Shown here: positions 26,017 to 35,068 of the stretch, piece by piece
Layout of the letters: every line of letters starts with the position of its first letter
Position numbering within the stretch: position 1 is the first letter of the stretch
Source of the DNA: Sphingopyxis granuli NBRC 100800
Lineage (GTDB): Bacteria > Pseudomonadota > Alphaproteobacteria > Sphingomonadales > Sphingomonadaceae
Assembly (NCBI RefSeq): GCF_001591045.1
Contig: NZ_BCUA01000012.1
Location: 1-64,000 of the forward strand
Direction: 5' to 3'
DNA: 64,000 nucleotides
Program-made: the position numbers and the translations under genes
Notes under the pieces: generated by a model
Database searches by the model: none
Seen by the model: the letters and a program-made list of their open reading frames with translations, nothing else
Told to the model about the DNA's origin: nothing

Positions 26017-27057
26017 ATGAATGCCCCCCTCGGCAGGCTGGCCGACAGCCTGACACTGCCGCAACCCTATCTCCTGTTCCTCGGCGATACGACCGAGGCG
26101 GGCTACGCCAAGACCGCCTTCGGCCTCGCCGACTGGGCCGCGGACCGCTGCGTCGGCGAATGGTCGGCGCCCGGCTGCACGGTCAGCACCGGCCTGCCGC
26201 GCCTGTCGCCCGCCGATGCCCGCGCGGCCGGGGCCCGGTCGCTGGTGATCGGCGTTGCGAACCAGGGGGGCGTCATCGGCGATACGTGGGTGGCGGTGCT
26301 GGTCGACGCGATGGAGGCCGGGCTCGACATCGTCAGCGGCCTGCACACCAGGCTGACGAGCGTTCCCGCGCTCGTCGAGGCCGCCCGGCGGACCGGGCGG
26401 CGGCTGATCGACGTCCGCACCCCGCCGCCGACGATCCCCATCGGCAACGGGCGCAAGCGCAGCGGCAAGCGGCTGCTCACCGTCGGCACCGATTGCGCGC
26501 TCGGCAAGAAATATACTGCGCTGGCGCTGCATCGGGCGTTTCGCGAACGCGGCATCGACGCCGACTTTCGCGCGACCGGCCAGACCGGCATCATGATCGC
26601 CGGCGGCGGCGTGCCGATGGACGCGGTGGTTTCGGATTTCGAGGCCGGGGCGGCGGAAATGCTCAGCCCCGACGCGCCCGACGACCATTGGGACCTGATC
26701 GAGGGGCAGGGATCGATCTTCAACCCCGCCTATGCCGCGGTGTCGCTCGGCCTGCTGCACGGCAGCCAGCCCGACGTGTTCGTCGTCTGCCACGACCCGA
26801 CCCGCAAGGTGATCCTGGGAATGGAGAATTTCGCCCTGCCGAGCATCGAGGAGGTGATCGACCTGACAGTCCGGCTCGGCAGCCGCACCAATCCCGCGAT
26901 CCGCTGCGGCGGTGTCAGCCTCAACACCTCGATCTTCGACGCCGACGGCGCCGAAGCGCTGATGGCGGCCGAGCGCAACCGGCTCGGGTTGCCGGTCGCC
27001 GACCCGATCCGCGGCGGTCCGGGCTTCGCCGCGCTCGTGGACGCCATTCTCGCATGA
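26017..27057 (+). CDS. dgcN: DUF1611 protein, D-glutamate N-acetyltransferase DgcN type
   Basis: A 346-residue protein with the two DUF1611 parts: a Rossmann-like N-terminal domain and a P-loop-type C-terminal domain whose nucleotide/CoA loop reads GTDCALGKKYT (157-167). Proteins of this family were described as DgcN, which acetylates D-glutamate so that DgcA can racemise it to N-acetyl-L-glutamate. The presence of a DgcA-like gene in the same cluster supports this assignment. GGAG lies eight bases before the ATG at 26017. It overlaps the permease gene as ATGA. Confidence 0.82.
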   Translation: MNAPLGRLADSLTLPQPYLLFLGDTTEAGYAKTAFGLADWAADRCVGEWSAPGCTVSTGLPRLSPADARAAGARSLVIGVANQGGVIGDTWVAVLVDAMEAGLDIVSGLHTRLTSVPALVEAARRTGRRLIDVRTPPPTIPIGNGRKRSGKRLLTVGTDCALGKKYTALALHRAFRERGIDADFRATGQTGIMIAGGGVPMDAVVSDFEAGAAEMLSPDAPDDHWDLIEGQGSIFNPAYAAVSLGLLHGSQPDVFVVCHDPTRKVILGMENFALPSIEEVIDLTVRLGSRTNPAIRCGGVSLNTSIFDADGAEALMAAERNRLGLPVADPIRGGPGFAALVDAILA

Positions 27058-28187
27058 CGGCGGGCGCGGCGAACCCCAACCGGTTCCAGCGCTTCCTGCT
27101 CCCCGGCTTCGCGCTGAAAGCCGTCATCATCGGCGGCGGCTATGCGACGGGGCGCGAGCTTGCCGAATATTTCGTGCCCTCGGGGCCGTGGGGCGGGCTC
27201 GCCGCAATGCTGCTCGCGACCGGCATCTGGAGCGTCGTCGCCGTCTTGACCTTCGCGCTCGCGCGCCAGCTTGGCGCATATGATTATCGCGCCTTCTTCA
27301 AGGGGCTTCTCGGCCCCGCCTGGGTCGCGTTCGAAGCGGCCTATATCGTCTTCGTCATCTTGATCCTCGCAGTGTTCGGCGCGGCGGCGGCGGCGATCGG
27401 CGCCGCCACCTTCGGCTGGCCCGAATGGGCGGGATCGGCGCTGCTGGCGGTGGCGATCGTCGCGGTCACCGCCTGGGGGACGGGCGCCGTCGAGCAGATG
27501 TTCAAATATGTCTCGATCCTTCTCTATACCGTCTACGGCCTGTTCCTGATCCTTGCGCTCGCCAGCTTCGGCGGGCTGATCGGGCAGGGGTTCGCCGCCG
27601 CGCCGCCGCCATCGGCAGGCTGGATGGCGGGGGGCATCACCTATGCGAGCTACAATATCGTCGGCGCGGTGGTTATCCTGCCGGTGCTGCGGCATCTGAC
27701 CAGCCAGCGCGACGCGGTCGTTGCGGGGCTGATCGCGGGGCCGCTGTCGATGCTGCCGGCGATCCTCTTCTTCGTCGCGATGATCGCCTTCTATCCCGCG
27801 ATCGGGGCAGAGACGCTGCCGTCCGATTTCCTGCTGCGCCAGATGAAGGTGCCGGGCTTTCACATCCTGTTCCAGCTGATGATCCTTGCGGCGCTGCTCG
27901 AAAGCGGCGCGGGCGCGGTGCACGCGATCAACGAACGCATCTCGGGCGCGGTCGAGAGCCGGGGGCGGCCTGCGCTCGGCGCCGGCGCGCGGGCGCTGAT
28001 CGGCGCGGTGATCCTGACCGGCTGCATGTTCGTCGCGGGCGAGATCGGCCTCGTCGAGCTCATCGCCAGCGGATACCGCCTCCTTGCCTGGCTGTTCCTC
28101 GCTGTCTTTGTCGTGCCGCTCATCACTCTCGGCACCTGGCGCTTGCTGCGTCCGTCGTCCGCTCCTCGAAGGGAGGTCTTGCCATGA
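27054..28187 (+). CDS. YkvI-like inner-membrane permease (APC superfamily)
   Basis: A 377-residue membrane protein with about ten hydrophobic helices and an early IIGGGYATGRELAEYF segment (about 26-41), as in YkvI and related LeuT-fold carriers. Most relatives have no defined substrate. Overlap with dgcN (ATGA) and with the next serine hydrolase gene (ATGA) ties it to the cluster, where it would carry D-amino acids or dipeptides across the inner membrane. The function is inferred from context. Confidence 0.7.
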   Translation: MTAGAANPNRFQRFLLPGFALKAVIIGGGYATGRELAEYFVPSGPWGGLAAMLLATGIWSVVAVLTFALARQLGAYDYRAFFKGLLGPAWVAFEAAYIVFVILILAVFGAAAAAIGAATFGWPEWAGSALLAVAIVAVTAWGTGAVEQMFKYVSILLYTVYGLFLILALASFGGLIGQGFAAAPPPSAGWMAGGITYASYNIVGAVVILPVLRHLTSQRDAVVAGLIAGPLSMLPAILFFVAMIAFYPAIGAETLPSDFLLRQMKVPGFHILFQLMILAALLESGAGAVHAINERISGAVESRGRPALGAGARALIGAVILTGCMFVAGEIGLVELIASGYRLLAWLFLAVFVVPLITLGTWRLLRPSSAPRREVLP

Positions 28188-29761
28188 AACCCGTTCGCCT
28201 GCTTGCCCTGTCGCTGCTGCTGTCGGCGGCCGCGCCCGTCTGGGCCGACCCGCCCGCCGACATTGGCGAAAGCGTCGAGGTGCTGCGGCAGAAGGTCGGC
28301 GCGCCCGGCGTCTCGATCGCGATCGTCGAGGACGGCAGGACCACGCTCGCGCGCGGCTGGGGCGTTCGCAAGCTCGGCGAGAGCGCGCCCATCGACGGTC
28401 AGACGATCTTCCAGACCGGATCGACCGGCAAGGCGATGACCGCCGCGGCGCTCGCGGTGCTCGTCGACGAAGGTCGGATCGGGTGGGACGACCCGGTGAT
28501 CGAGCATATGCCGTGGTTCCGGATGTACGACCCGTGGGTAACGCGCGAGATCACGATCCGCGACCTGCTCGTCCACCGCAGCGGACTGGGACTGGGGCAG
28601 GGCGACCTGATGTTCGTGCCGCGCACCAGCCTGACCCGCAGGCAGACCGCCGAACGCGTCGCGTTCCTCAAGCCCCGGACGAGCTTCCGTTCGGCCTATG
28701 CCTATGACAATATCCTCTATGCGGTCGCGGGGCAGTTGATCGAGGAGGTCACTGGTCAGACCTGGGAGGATTTCATCCGCGAGCGCGTGCTGCGCGCGGG
28801 CGGCATGAAGAATGCGACGAGCGACAGCGAAGACCGCTTCCGCATCGCGAACCGGAGCTGGCCGCACGCGCGCCTGTCGGGCGTGCTGCGCGGGATCGGG
28901 CCGCAGCAGGCGCTCGACGAGCGCGACGAGCTCGGCCGCAACGGCGCGCCCGCGGGCGGGCTCGCGCTCAGCGCCGAGGATATGGCGGCGTGGCTCAAGA
29001 TTCAGCTCGCGCACGGCGCGCTTCCCGACGGCAGGCGATTGTTCAGCGATAAGCAGGCGGCCGAGATGTGGGCGCCGGTGACACCGATGCCGATCACCCC
29101 GCTGCCCGATACGCTGAAACCCGCGCAGCCGACGCAGCAGGCCTATGCGCTCGGCTGGCAGGTGCAGGACTATCGCGGCCACCGCATCATCCAGCACGGC
29201 GGCGGCGTCTTCGGATCGATCACCCGCGTCGTGATGATTCCCGACAGGAATGTCGGCTTCGCGATCATGATGAACAGCGAGGACAGCGGTATGCTGCTCG
29301 GCCTGACCTATGAACTGCTCGATCATTATCTGGACCAGCCCGACTATGGCTGGACCACCAAGTGGGAGGATTGGTATCAGGCGCGGCTTGCGGGCGGCGT
29401 CGAGTTCCTCAAGCAGGCGAAGGCGTCACCCGCCAAATCGGGCCCGTCGCTGCCGCTCGCGGGCTATGCGGGGCGCTATCGCGATCCCTGGTATGGCGAC
29501 GTCGTGATCGGGGCGGGTGCGAAGGGGCTGACCGTCGACTTCACCTCGACGCCGCGGATGGCGGGGCGCCTCAAGCATTGGCAGTATGACAGCTTCGTCA
29601 CCGATTTCGACGATCCGGCGATAGAGCCCGCCTATGTCACCTTCGCGCTCGATGCCGGGGGCAAGGTGACGGGGGTGACGATGAAAGCGGTCAGCCAGAT
29701 CGCCGATTTCAGTTGGGACTATCACGACCTCGACCTGAAGCCTGTGGAGGACAAGAAGTGA
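28184..29761 (+). CDS. periplasmic serine hydrolase (beta-lactamase fold, DUF3471-like C-terminus)
   Basis: A 525-residue exported protein with a signal peptide ending VWA-DP. The catalytic domain shows S80-T-G-K83, Y174-D-N176 and a later QHGGGVFGS motif. The C-terminal part (about 410-520) resembles the DUF3471 domain often fused to such hydrolases. It is a second, soluble counterpart to the membrane-tethered hydrolase at 19598. GGGAGG precedes the ATG, which overlaps the permease stop (ATGA); its own stop overlaps the next start (GTGA). D-specific peptidase or esterase activity is an inference. Confidence 0.82.
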   Translation: MKPVRLLALSLLLSAAAPVWADPPADIGESVEVLRQKVGAPGVSIAIVEDGRTTLARGWGVRKLGESAPIDGQTIFQTGSTGKAMTAAALAVLVDEGRIGWDDPVIEHMPWFRMYDPWVTREITIRDLLVHRSGLGLGQGDLMFVPRTSLTRRQTAERVAFLKPRTSFRSAYAYDNILYAVAGQLIEEVTGQTWEDFIRERVLRAGGMKNATSDSEDRFRIANRSWPHARLSGVLRGIGPQQALDERDELGRNGAPAGGLALSAEDMAAWLKIQLAHGALPDGRRLFSDKQAAEMWAPVTPMPITPLPDTLKPAQPTQQAYALGWQVQDYRGHRIIQHGGGVFGSITRVVMIPDRNVGFAIMMNSEDSGMLLGLTYELLDHYLDQPDYGWTTKWEDWYQARLAGGVEFLKQAKASPAKSGPSLPLAGYAGRYRDPWYGDVVIGAGAKGLTVDFTSTPRMAGRLKHWQYDSFVTDFDDPAIEPAYVTFALDAGGKVTGVTMKAVSQIADFSWDYHDLDLKPVEDKK

Positions 29762-30936
29762 AACGCATCGCCATTCTGCTCGGCGCGACCGCGCTCGCTG
29801 CCTGTTCGACCGGCGGCGACAAGCCGAAGGCCGCCGAGGCACCGCTGCACAGCCGGATGCTCGTGCTCGACACCCACCTCGACACGCCGCTCCATTTCGA
29901 TCGGCAGGGATGGAATTTCGCCGACCGCCACATCCTCGCGACCGACCTGTCGCAACTCGACATCCCGCGGATGAAGGACGGCCATCTCGATGGCGGCTTC
30001 TTCGCCATCTACACCGATCAGGGACCGCTGACCGCCGCAGGCTATGCCGCCGCGCTCGCGCACGCTCGCAAGCGTTCGGACAGCATCGACCGGATGATCG
30101 CCGCCAACAGCGGCGCCATCGGCGCGGCGCGCACCGCCGACGATGCGCGGCGGCTCGACAAGGAAGGCAAGCTGATCGCCTTCAAGTCGATCGAGAACTG
30201 CTATCCGCTGGGCGAGGACCTGTCGCTGCTCAGCGAGTTCTACGACAAGGGCGTGCGTCTCGCGGGGCCGGTGCACGGGCTCAACAACCAGTTCGCCGAC
30301 AGCGCGACCGACAAGCCGCGCTGGAACGGCCTCAGCCCGCTCGGCGAAAAGTGGGTGGCCGAGATGAACCGGCTCGGTATCGTCATCGACGCGAGCCATT
30401 CGTCCGACGCGACGTTCGATCAACTGCTCGCGCTGTCGAAATATCCGATCCTGCTTTCGCATTCGAGCCTGCGCTCGGCGCACGACCATCCGCGCAACCT
30501 CGACGAAGGGCGGTTGAAGGCGCTCGCGGCGAAGGGCGGCGCGATGTGCATCTCGACCATCTACATGTCGGAGATGAAGATGTCGCCGGCGCGCGCGAAG
30601 CTGTTCGCCGACTATGAGCGGATCGGCGAACTGGCCCCCGAAGCGCAGGCCGAACTGACGCGCCAGTGGCGCGAACTCGACAAGACCGAAACGATGTGGG
30701 CGGCGGACTTCGAGGATTATATGAAAATGGTGCTGCGCGCGATCGCGGTCGGCGGCGTCGATCATGTCTGCTTCGGCGCTGACTGGGACGGCGGCGGCGG
30801 GCTGAAGGGGATCGAGGATATTTCGGCGCTGCCGAAGGTCACCGAACGGCTGAAGCAGGCGGGCTATTCGGACGCCGATATCGAGAAGATGTGGAGCGGC
30901 AACATCCTGCGCGTCCTGGCCGCACAGGGGAAGTAG
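29758..30936 (+). CDS. M19 membrane dipeptidase, lipoprotein
   Basis: A 392-residue renal-dipeptidase-family enzyme with a lipoprotein signal (LLGATALAAC, lipid anchor C16). The complete zinc set is visible: H40 and D42 in DTHLDTP, E146 in KSIEN, H214 in DASHSS, H235 in LSHSS, and D342 in GADWD. It should hydrolyse L-Xaa-D-Xaa dipeptides in the periplasm. The GTG start at 29758 has GGAGG upstream and overlaps the previous stop (GTGA). It is the last gene of the cluster and ends at a short hairpin. Confidence 0.87.
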   Translation: MKRIAILLGATALAACSTGGDKPKAAEAPLHSRMLVLDTHLDTPLHFDRQGWNFADRHILATDLSQLDIPRMKDGHLDGGFFAIYTDQGPLTAAGYAAALAHARKRSDSIDRMIAANSGAIGAARTADDARRLDKEGKLIAFKSIENCYPLGEDLSLLSEFYDKGVRLAGPVHGLNNQFADSATDKPRWNGLSPLGEKWVAEMNRLGIVIDASHSSDATFDQLLALSKYPILLSHSSLRSAHDHPRNLDEGRLKALAAKGGAMCISTIYMSEMKMSPARAKLFADYERIGELAPEAQAELTRQWRELDKTETMWAADFEDYMKMVLRAIAVGGVDHVCFGADWDGGGGLKGIEDISALPKVTERLKQAGYSDADIEKMWSGNILRVLAAQGK

Positions 30937-30954
30937 CCGCCGGCGGTTATTTTT
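30934..30954 (+). terminator. terminator at the end of the D-peptide cluster
   Basis: TAGCCG-CCGG-CGGTTA can fold into a 6-bp stem with a G-T wobble and is followed by TTTTT. It starts at the dipeptidase stop codon and overlaps the last codons of the convergent thioesterase gene. Confidence 0.5.
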
Positions 30955-31378
30955 CGGGCCTGGGTCGCGGTTGCTTGAACAGCGCCGACGCCAGCGCGAT
31001 CTTGCCCGGGCTGCCGACGACCGAACCGGTGGCGAACATCAGGCTGCGGCTGGTGTGTTCGAGCGTGACCCGGCTTTCGATCCAGTCGCCTTGCGGTGCG
31101 CCCTGCAGAAAGTCGATGCTCAGGTTGATCGTCGGCCCGCCCCAGTCGTGACCGCACACCTCGATCGCGCAGACGCCGAGCGCGATGTCGAGGAAGGTCG
31201 ACAAAAGACCGCCGTGACAGAAGCCGAGGCGGTTGCAGTGCCGCGGTTCGATTTCCAGCCCGAAGCGGACCGGCTCGGCCGCGTCGCCGGTATAAAGCAT
31301 CTGCATCCCGCCGATATGCTCGCAAAAAGGATCCGCGAACCGCAACGCTCCCCAGTCCCCCGGCGTGCGATGCGTCAC
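30947..31378 (-). CDS. PaaI-type hotdog-fold thioesterase
   Basis: A 143-residue 4HBT-like protein with the hotdog core NRLGFCHGGLLSTFLDIALG (about 55-74), where the HGG and following acidic residue are typical of PaaI-type acyl-CoA thioesterases. It probably releases free acid or CoA from blocked thioesters made by the upstream operon enzymes. The start is GTG at 31378, overlapping the stop of the NTF2-like gene (GTGA). It is the last gene of the seven-gene CoA operon. Confidence 0.78.
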   Translation of the reverse strand: MTHRTPGDWGALRFADPFCEHIGGMQMLYTGDAAEPVRFGLEIEPRHCNRLGFCHGGLLSTFLDIALGVCAIEVCGHDWGGPTINLSIDFLQGAPQGDWIESRVTLEHTSRSLMFATGSVVGSPGKIALASALFKQPRPRPEK

Positions 31379-31794
31379 GCCGCGAGACCCATGAGTCGCG
31401 AAGCCACGGGGTCGTTCCGGACATGAAGGCTCATGCGGTCGCGCAGAGCCAGCATCGCTGCCGGCGGACGCGCGAATATCTCGATCAGCGCGATATTCCC
31501 GGCGCGGTCCAGATGGACGACATCGATGCCCTGGAAAGGCTTGCGGTCGATCTCCCCCTCGAAGCGCAGCGCGTAACGGTCGCCGTTGCTCCATGCGTCG
31601 GTATAAACGAGGCCGCCGAATTCTTCGGATGCGAAGCCGAGGAGGCGGCACACCAGCTCCTTGCCCGTCCATGTCTTGCCATAATCCGGCGGGCGCAACG
31701 CGACGTCGTCGCGGAGCCAGGTAGCGATTCCGGATGCCGTACCCTCGAACAGGGCCTGGAAGGCGGCGACCGAAGGCGGAAGCTGCCAGAGCAT
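31375..31794 (-). CDS. NTF2/SnoaL-like protein
   Basis: A 139-residue protein with the cone-shaped NTF2-like pattern (TWTGKELVCRLLGFA, then YALRFEGEIDRKPFQGIDVVHLD and an IALIEIFARP strand). Family members act as isomerases, dehydratases or hydrolases on small hydrophobic substrates, and a specific reaction cannot be read from the sequence. It overlaps the ligase gene (TGATG) and the thioesterase gene (GTGA), so it is an integral operon member. Confidence 0.68.
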   Translation of the reverse strand: MLWQLPPSVAAFQALFEGTASGIATWLRDDVALRPPDYGKTWTGKELVCRLLGFASEEFGGLVYTDAWSNGDRYALRFEGEIDRKPFQGIDVVHLDRAGNIALIEIFARPPAAMLALRDRMSLHVRNDPVASRLMGLAA

Positions 31795-33617
31795 CAGCGT
31801 GCCGCGACAGTCTTGGGCGCCGGCCGCCCGGCATCGTCGAAGAGCATCACGGCATCGTCCGGTGCGTCGGCATAAAGGCGCGCGACGTCGCGGGCGCGCC
31901 GTTCGCGCACGACGCGCTGTGCGATGTTGCCTTTGACCGTGATCTCGCCGGCTTCGAAGGATGCGGGTTCCTCAAGGATCAGCGCAGCGCCGATGCGGCG
32001 GGCGGTTCCGCCCTGCGTCCTGTTGAAGGCGCGGATCGCGTCCGCGATCCGTTCGCGCACGCCGACCGCGGCGCCCGGATTCTTCAACCAGAGCAAGGCT
32101 GCGGGATAGGGCTGGTTGAGGCCGCAGACGACCGCTTCGGAAACCAGGTCGCCGCACGCCGCAAGCAGGGCCTGCCGCAGCGCCTCGACAGTGACATAGG
32201 TTCCGGAATCGAGCTTGAAATCCTCCGACAGGCGGCCGGCGAACACCAGACCCGCGCGCGGCTCGTCCGGGTCGGCGAAGCGCACGGCGTCGCCGGTGTG
32301 GAAATAGCCTTCTTCGTCGAACAGCGATGCGGAGGCGGCGGGTGCACCGATGTAGCCGCTCCGCGGCATCAGCGTCGGCCCCTTGACCCGCAGTTCATAG
32401 CGGTCGCCCGTCGGCACCAGCTTGAGATCGGTCGCGGGGAGGGGGAGGCCGATGACGTCGGTTCCGCCGCCGGCCCAATATTTGAGCGTGCCGAACAGAT
32501 ATTCGGTTGCCCCATAGAAGGAGAAGATCGGCACCGCCGCGCCGCGCGCCTCGATCGACAGGGCGATGAGCCGGTCGCGGACATCTTCGGACAGGACGGC
32601 GCCCCCGAAGCCGAGGAACTTGAGGCGCGAGAAGAAATGGCGGTTGAGCTGCGCATCGGCCTCGAGCGCCTGGCACAGCATCGTGTAGCCGAGCGGCACG
32701 GTGATGAAATAGGAAGGGGCGACGTCGCGCAGGTTCGCGATCGTCCTGCCGAACAGTTCGGGCGTCGGCTTGCCGTCGTCGATCCACACGGTTCCGCCGG
32801 CGGCGATTGTGTTGTTGAAGTTGAAGTTGCCCGCCATGATGTGGCTGAACGGCATCGCTTCGAGGATCTGCGGCGCTTCGCCGCCGAAATCGAGCAGGCC
32901 GAGCGCCCGGTTCTGCGCGATGGTGATGTTGAGGTTGGCGTGCGGCTGCGGCGTCGCCTTGGGCGATCCGGTCGATCCGGAGGTATAGATGATGCGGGCG
33001 ATATGGTCGGGCCGGATGGCGTTCATCCGCTCGGTCACGCCGTGGCGGGGAGCGGTCGCGATTACCTCGGCCCACGGCACGATGTCGAGGCCGTCGACAC
33101 GGCCCGATGCCGCGACGATGGTGACGCCGAGCGGGGCGACCGCGCGCAGCGCGGCGGCGTAGCGCTCCGCATCGTCGACGATCACCACCTTCGCGCCGAC
33201 CACGGACACGCACTGGTGAAGCTGGGCATGATCCTGCGACAGCAGCGAATAGGCGACGCTGACCGGCGCGATCGCGGCGCCGCTGCGCTGAACGCCGATC
33301 GCGGCGATGCCGTGCTCGATGGACGGTTCGGAAAGGAAGGACACGGTGTCGCCGAAGCCGAGCCCCCGATCGATCAGCCATTGCGCCAGGCCGTCGGCGG
33401 CGCGCCGCGCTTCGCCATAGCGGATACTGCGCCAGCTACCGTCGACGGCGCGCTGCCGCATGAAGATCGCGTCCGGCATTCGTGCCGCCTGTTCGTCGAA
33501 CAGATGCGCGAGCGACTGCGGCACGGGACCGAGCGGCAGCGGCGAGCGGGCGATGATGCTGCCGTCTTCGCGGCGTTCGAGCGTGACGCTTGGGGGAGGG
33601 GGACTAGCGAACTCCAC
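31794..33617 (-). CDS. AMP-forming acyl-CoA ligase, feruloyl-CoA synthase-like
   Basis: A 607-residue ANL-superfamily ligase. It has the AMP-binding loop YTSGSTGSPKATPQPH (about 240-255), SFYGATEYLFG, the TGD step (YFHTGDAVRFADP) and the C-terminal lysine region (AGEITVKGNIAQR). Overall layout is closest to feruloyl-CoA synthases (Fcs), which activate aromatic or other bulky carboxylic acids. The substrate here is unknown. The GTG start at 33617 uses the last base of the preceding TAG stop; a start at 33653 would overlap that gene by more. It supplies the CoA ester for the downstream crotonases and SDR. Confidence 0.8.
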   Translation of the reverse strand: MEFASPPPPSVTLERREDGSIIARSPLPLGPVPQSLAHLFDEQAARMPDAIFMRQRAVDGSWRSIRYGEARRAADGLAQWLIDRGLGFGDTVSFLSEPSIEHGIAAIGVQRSGAAIAPVSVAYSLLSQDHAQLHQCVSVVGAKVVIVDDAERYAAALRAVAPLGVTIVAASGRVDGLDIVPWAEVIATAPRHGVTERMNAIRPDHIARIIYTSGSTGSPKATPQPHANLNITIAQNRALGLLDFGGEAPQILEAMPFSHIMAGNFNFNNTIAAGGTVWIDDGKPTPELFGRTIANLRDVAPSYFITVPLGYTMLCQALEADAQLNRHFFSRLKFLGFGGAVLSEDVRDRLIALSIEARGAAVPIFSFYGATEYLFGTLKYWAGGGTDVIGLPLPATDLKLVPTGDRYELRVKGPTLMPRSGYIGAPAASASLFDEEGYFHTGDAVRFADPDEPRAGLVFAGRLSEDFKLDSGTYVTVEALRQALLAACGDLVSEAVVCGLNQPYPAALLWLKNPGAAVGVRERIADAIRAFNRTQGGTARRIGAALILEEPASFEAGEITVKGNIAQRVVRERRARDVARLYADAPDDAVMLFDDAGRPAPKTVAAR

Positions 33618-34171
33618 TATGCCTTTTCCTTCCTCCGTACGCGCCACACGCAATCGTCGTCACCGAGCGGTCGCCCGTGGGTGGTCTCCACCTCGAAATC
33701 TTCGCCGAGGCCTGCCTTGACGACGCTGTCCATTTCGCGGCCGCACGCCTTGTTGCACGGGAACCGGCCGCGCATCTCTGCCGAGAAGGCGCGCCATTGC
33801 GGACAGCCGTGATCGGTGATCGTCAGACGGCCTTCGGTCTCGTCGATCTGCCGGATATGGGTCACCCCGCGATAGCCGCTGCCCCAGACCTCGGCGCCAT
33901 AGGCGGCCATGAGCTTGAGCGCGCCGGGAATGTCGGCGGTGAAATCGTCCGGATGATCCTCGGCCAGCTTGCGGCCGATCGGACCGGACCAGCCGGGCCG
34001 CGTCTCGTCGGAGAAGCGCAGCCACGCTTCGGGTCCCTGGTTTTCCCAGACATGCTCGTCGGTGCGCTGGATGATGAGCAGACCCTCCCATGCGCAGCGG
34101 CGATAGCGTTCTTCGGGGGCCAGGGCGGGCCAGGTCAGTTCGGTGCCTTCGAGGTCGGGTTTTGCAGCCAT
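33617..34171 (-). CDS. conserved protein of unknown function in the CoA operon
   Basis: A 184-residue soluble protein that I do not assign. It begins ...APEERYRRCAWEGLLIIQR and ends in a Cys-containing segment (HGCPQWRAFSAEMRGRFPCNK, ACGREMD, DDDCVWRV). Three Cys blocks in the last third recall V4R-like or thiazoline-hydrolase-like small-molecule/metal domains, but this is only a pattern impression. Position between the SDR and ligase genes, with stop/start overlap to the latter, indicates a role in the same pathway. Confidence 0.6.
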   Translation of the reverse strand: MAAKPDLEGTELTWPALAPEERYRRCAWEGLLIIQRTDEHVWENQGPEAWLRFSDETRPGWSGPIGRKLAEDHPDDFTADIPGALKLMAAYGAEVWGSGYRGVTHIRQIDETEGRLTITDHGCPQWRAFSAEMRGRFPCNKACGREMDSVVKAGLGEDFEVETTHGRPLGDDDCVWRVRRKEKA

Positions 34172-34184
34172 GTCGCTCTCCTTA

Positions 34185-35060
34185 TCACATCTTGTGCATC
34201 GTCCGCGGGTCGCCGAGCGCGGCTCCCAGCGAATCCGCCGTGGTAGCGGGCAGGTCGAATTCGGCCCCGAAGGCCAGTGCGGTCGTATCGACCGACCCGT
34301 GGGCCCAGACGGCGCCTGTCGACCGCTGCCAACGCATCATCGCGCCCCAGCCGCCGCCGCATTCGACGATCTCTCCAGTCAGCGTCGACCGCGGATCGAG
34401 GAGAGCCATCAGGAAGGGTGATATCTGTTCGGGCCGCAGTTTTGCCTTCATCCGGTCGTTGAAAACAGTGCCGGTCATCTCGGTCAGCGCCATCGGAGCG
34501 ATGGCGTTGGCGCGGATGCCGAGCCGCTGACCCTCGATCGCGAGCGTCTTTGTCAGGCCGATGATGCCGCCCTTGGCCGCCGCGTAATTGGCCTGACCGA
34601 AGGCGCCGTGCAGGCCCGCGCCCGATGTGGTCAGCACGATCGATCCGCGGCGCTGCGCCGCCATCACCTCCCACACCGCCTGCGCGCAGGCGAAGCTGCC
34701 GCCGAGATGGACGTCGATCACCTCCGACCATTCCTCGGTGCTCATTTTCGCGAAGCTGCGGTCGCGGACGATCCCGGCGTTGACCACCAGCCCGTCGATC
34801 GCACCGAACTCCGACAGCGCGGCGTCGACGAACGGCGCCGGATCGCGGATGTCGCATTGCACCGACACAGCCGCGCCGCCATCATCCCGGATCGCCTCGG
34901 CGACCGGCGCGATGCCCGCACCCCGGCCGGTGAGCACCAGATTGGCGCCCGCCTGCGCGAGATCGACGGCATATTGCCGGCCGATTCCGCGACTGGCCCC
35001 GACGACCACGATGGTCGATCCGCGCAGATCGACGGAGGGCAGGGGAGGAAGGTCCGTCAT
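34185..35060 (-). CDS. SDR dehydrogenase, MFE2-type 3-hydroxyacyl-CoA dehydrogenase-like
   Basis: A 291-residue short-chain dehydrogenase with the nucleotide loop VVGASRGIGRQYA (about 20-32), NAGIVRDRSFAKM, catalytic Ser in TTSGAG and Tyr/Lys in ANYAAAKGG. The NAGIVRDRSF and HGAFGQANY stretches are typical of the D-3-hydroxyacyl-CoA dehydrogenase domain of multifunctional enzyme 2, so oxidation of a hydroxyacyl-CoA is likely. The gene lies 8 bp after a crotonase gene. Confidence 0.82.
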   Translation of the reverse strand: MTDLPPLPSVDLRGSTIVVVGASRGIGRQYAVDLAQAGANLVLTGRGAGIAPVAEAIRDDGGAAVSVQCDIRDPAPFVDAALSEFGAIDGLVVNAGIVRDRSFAKMSTEEWSEVIDVHLGGSFACAQAVWEVMAAQRRGSIVLTTSGAGLHGAFGQANYAAAKGGIIGLTKTLAIEGQRLGIRANAIAPMALTEMTGTVFNDRMKAKLRPEQISPFLMALLDPRSTLTGEIVECGGGWGAMMRWQRSTGAVWAHGSVDTTALAFGAEFDLPATTADSLGAALGDPRTMHKM

Positions 35061-35068
35061 CGGGCCGG

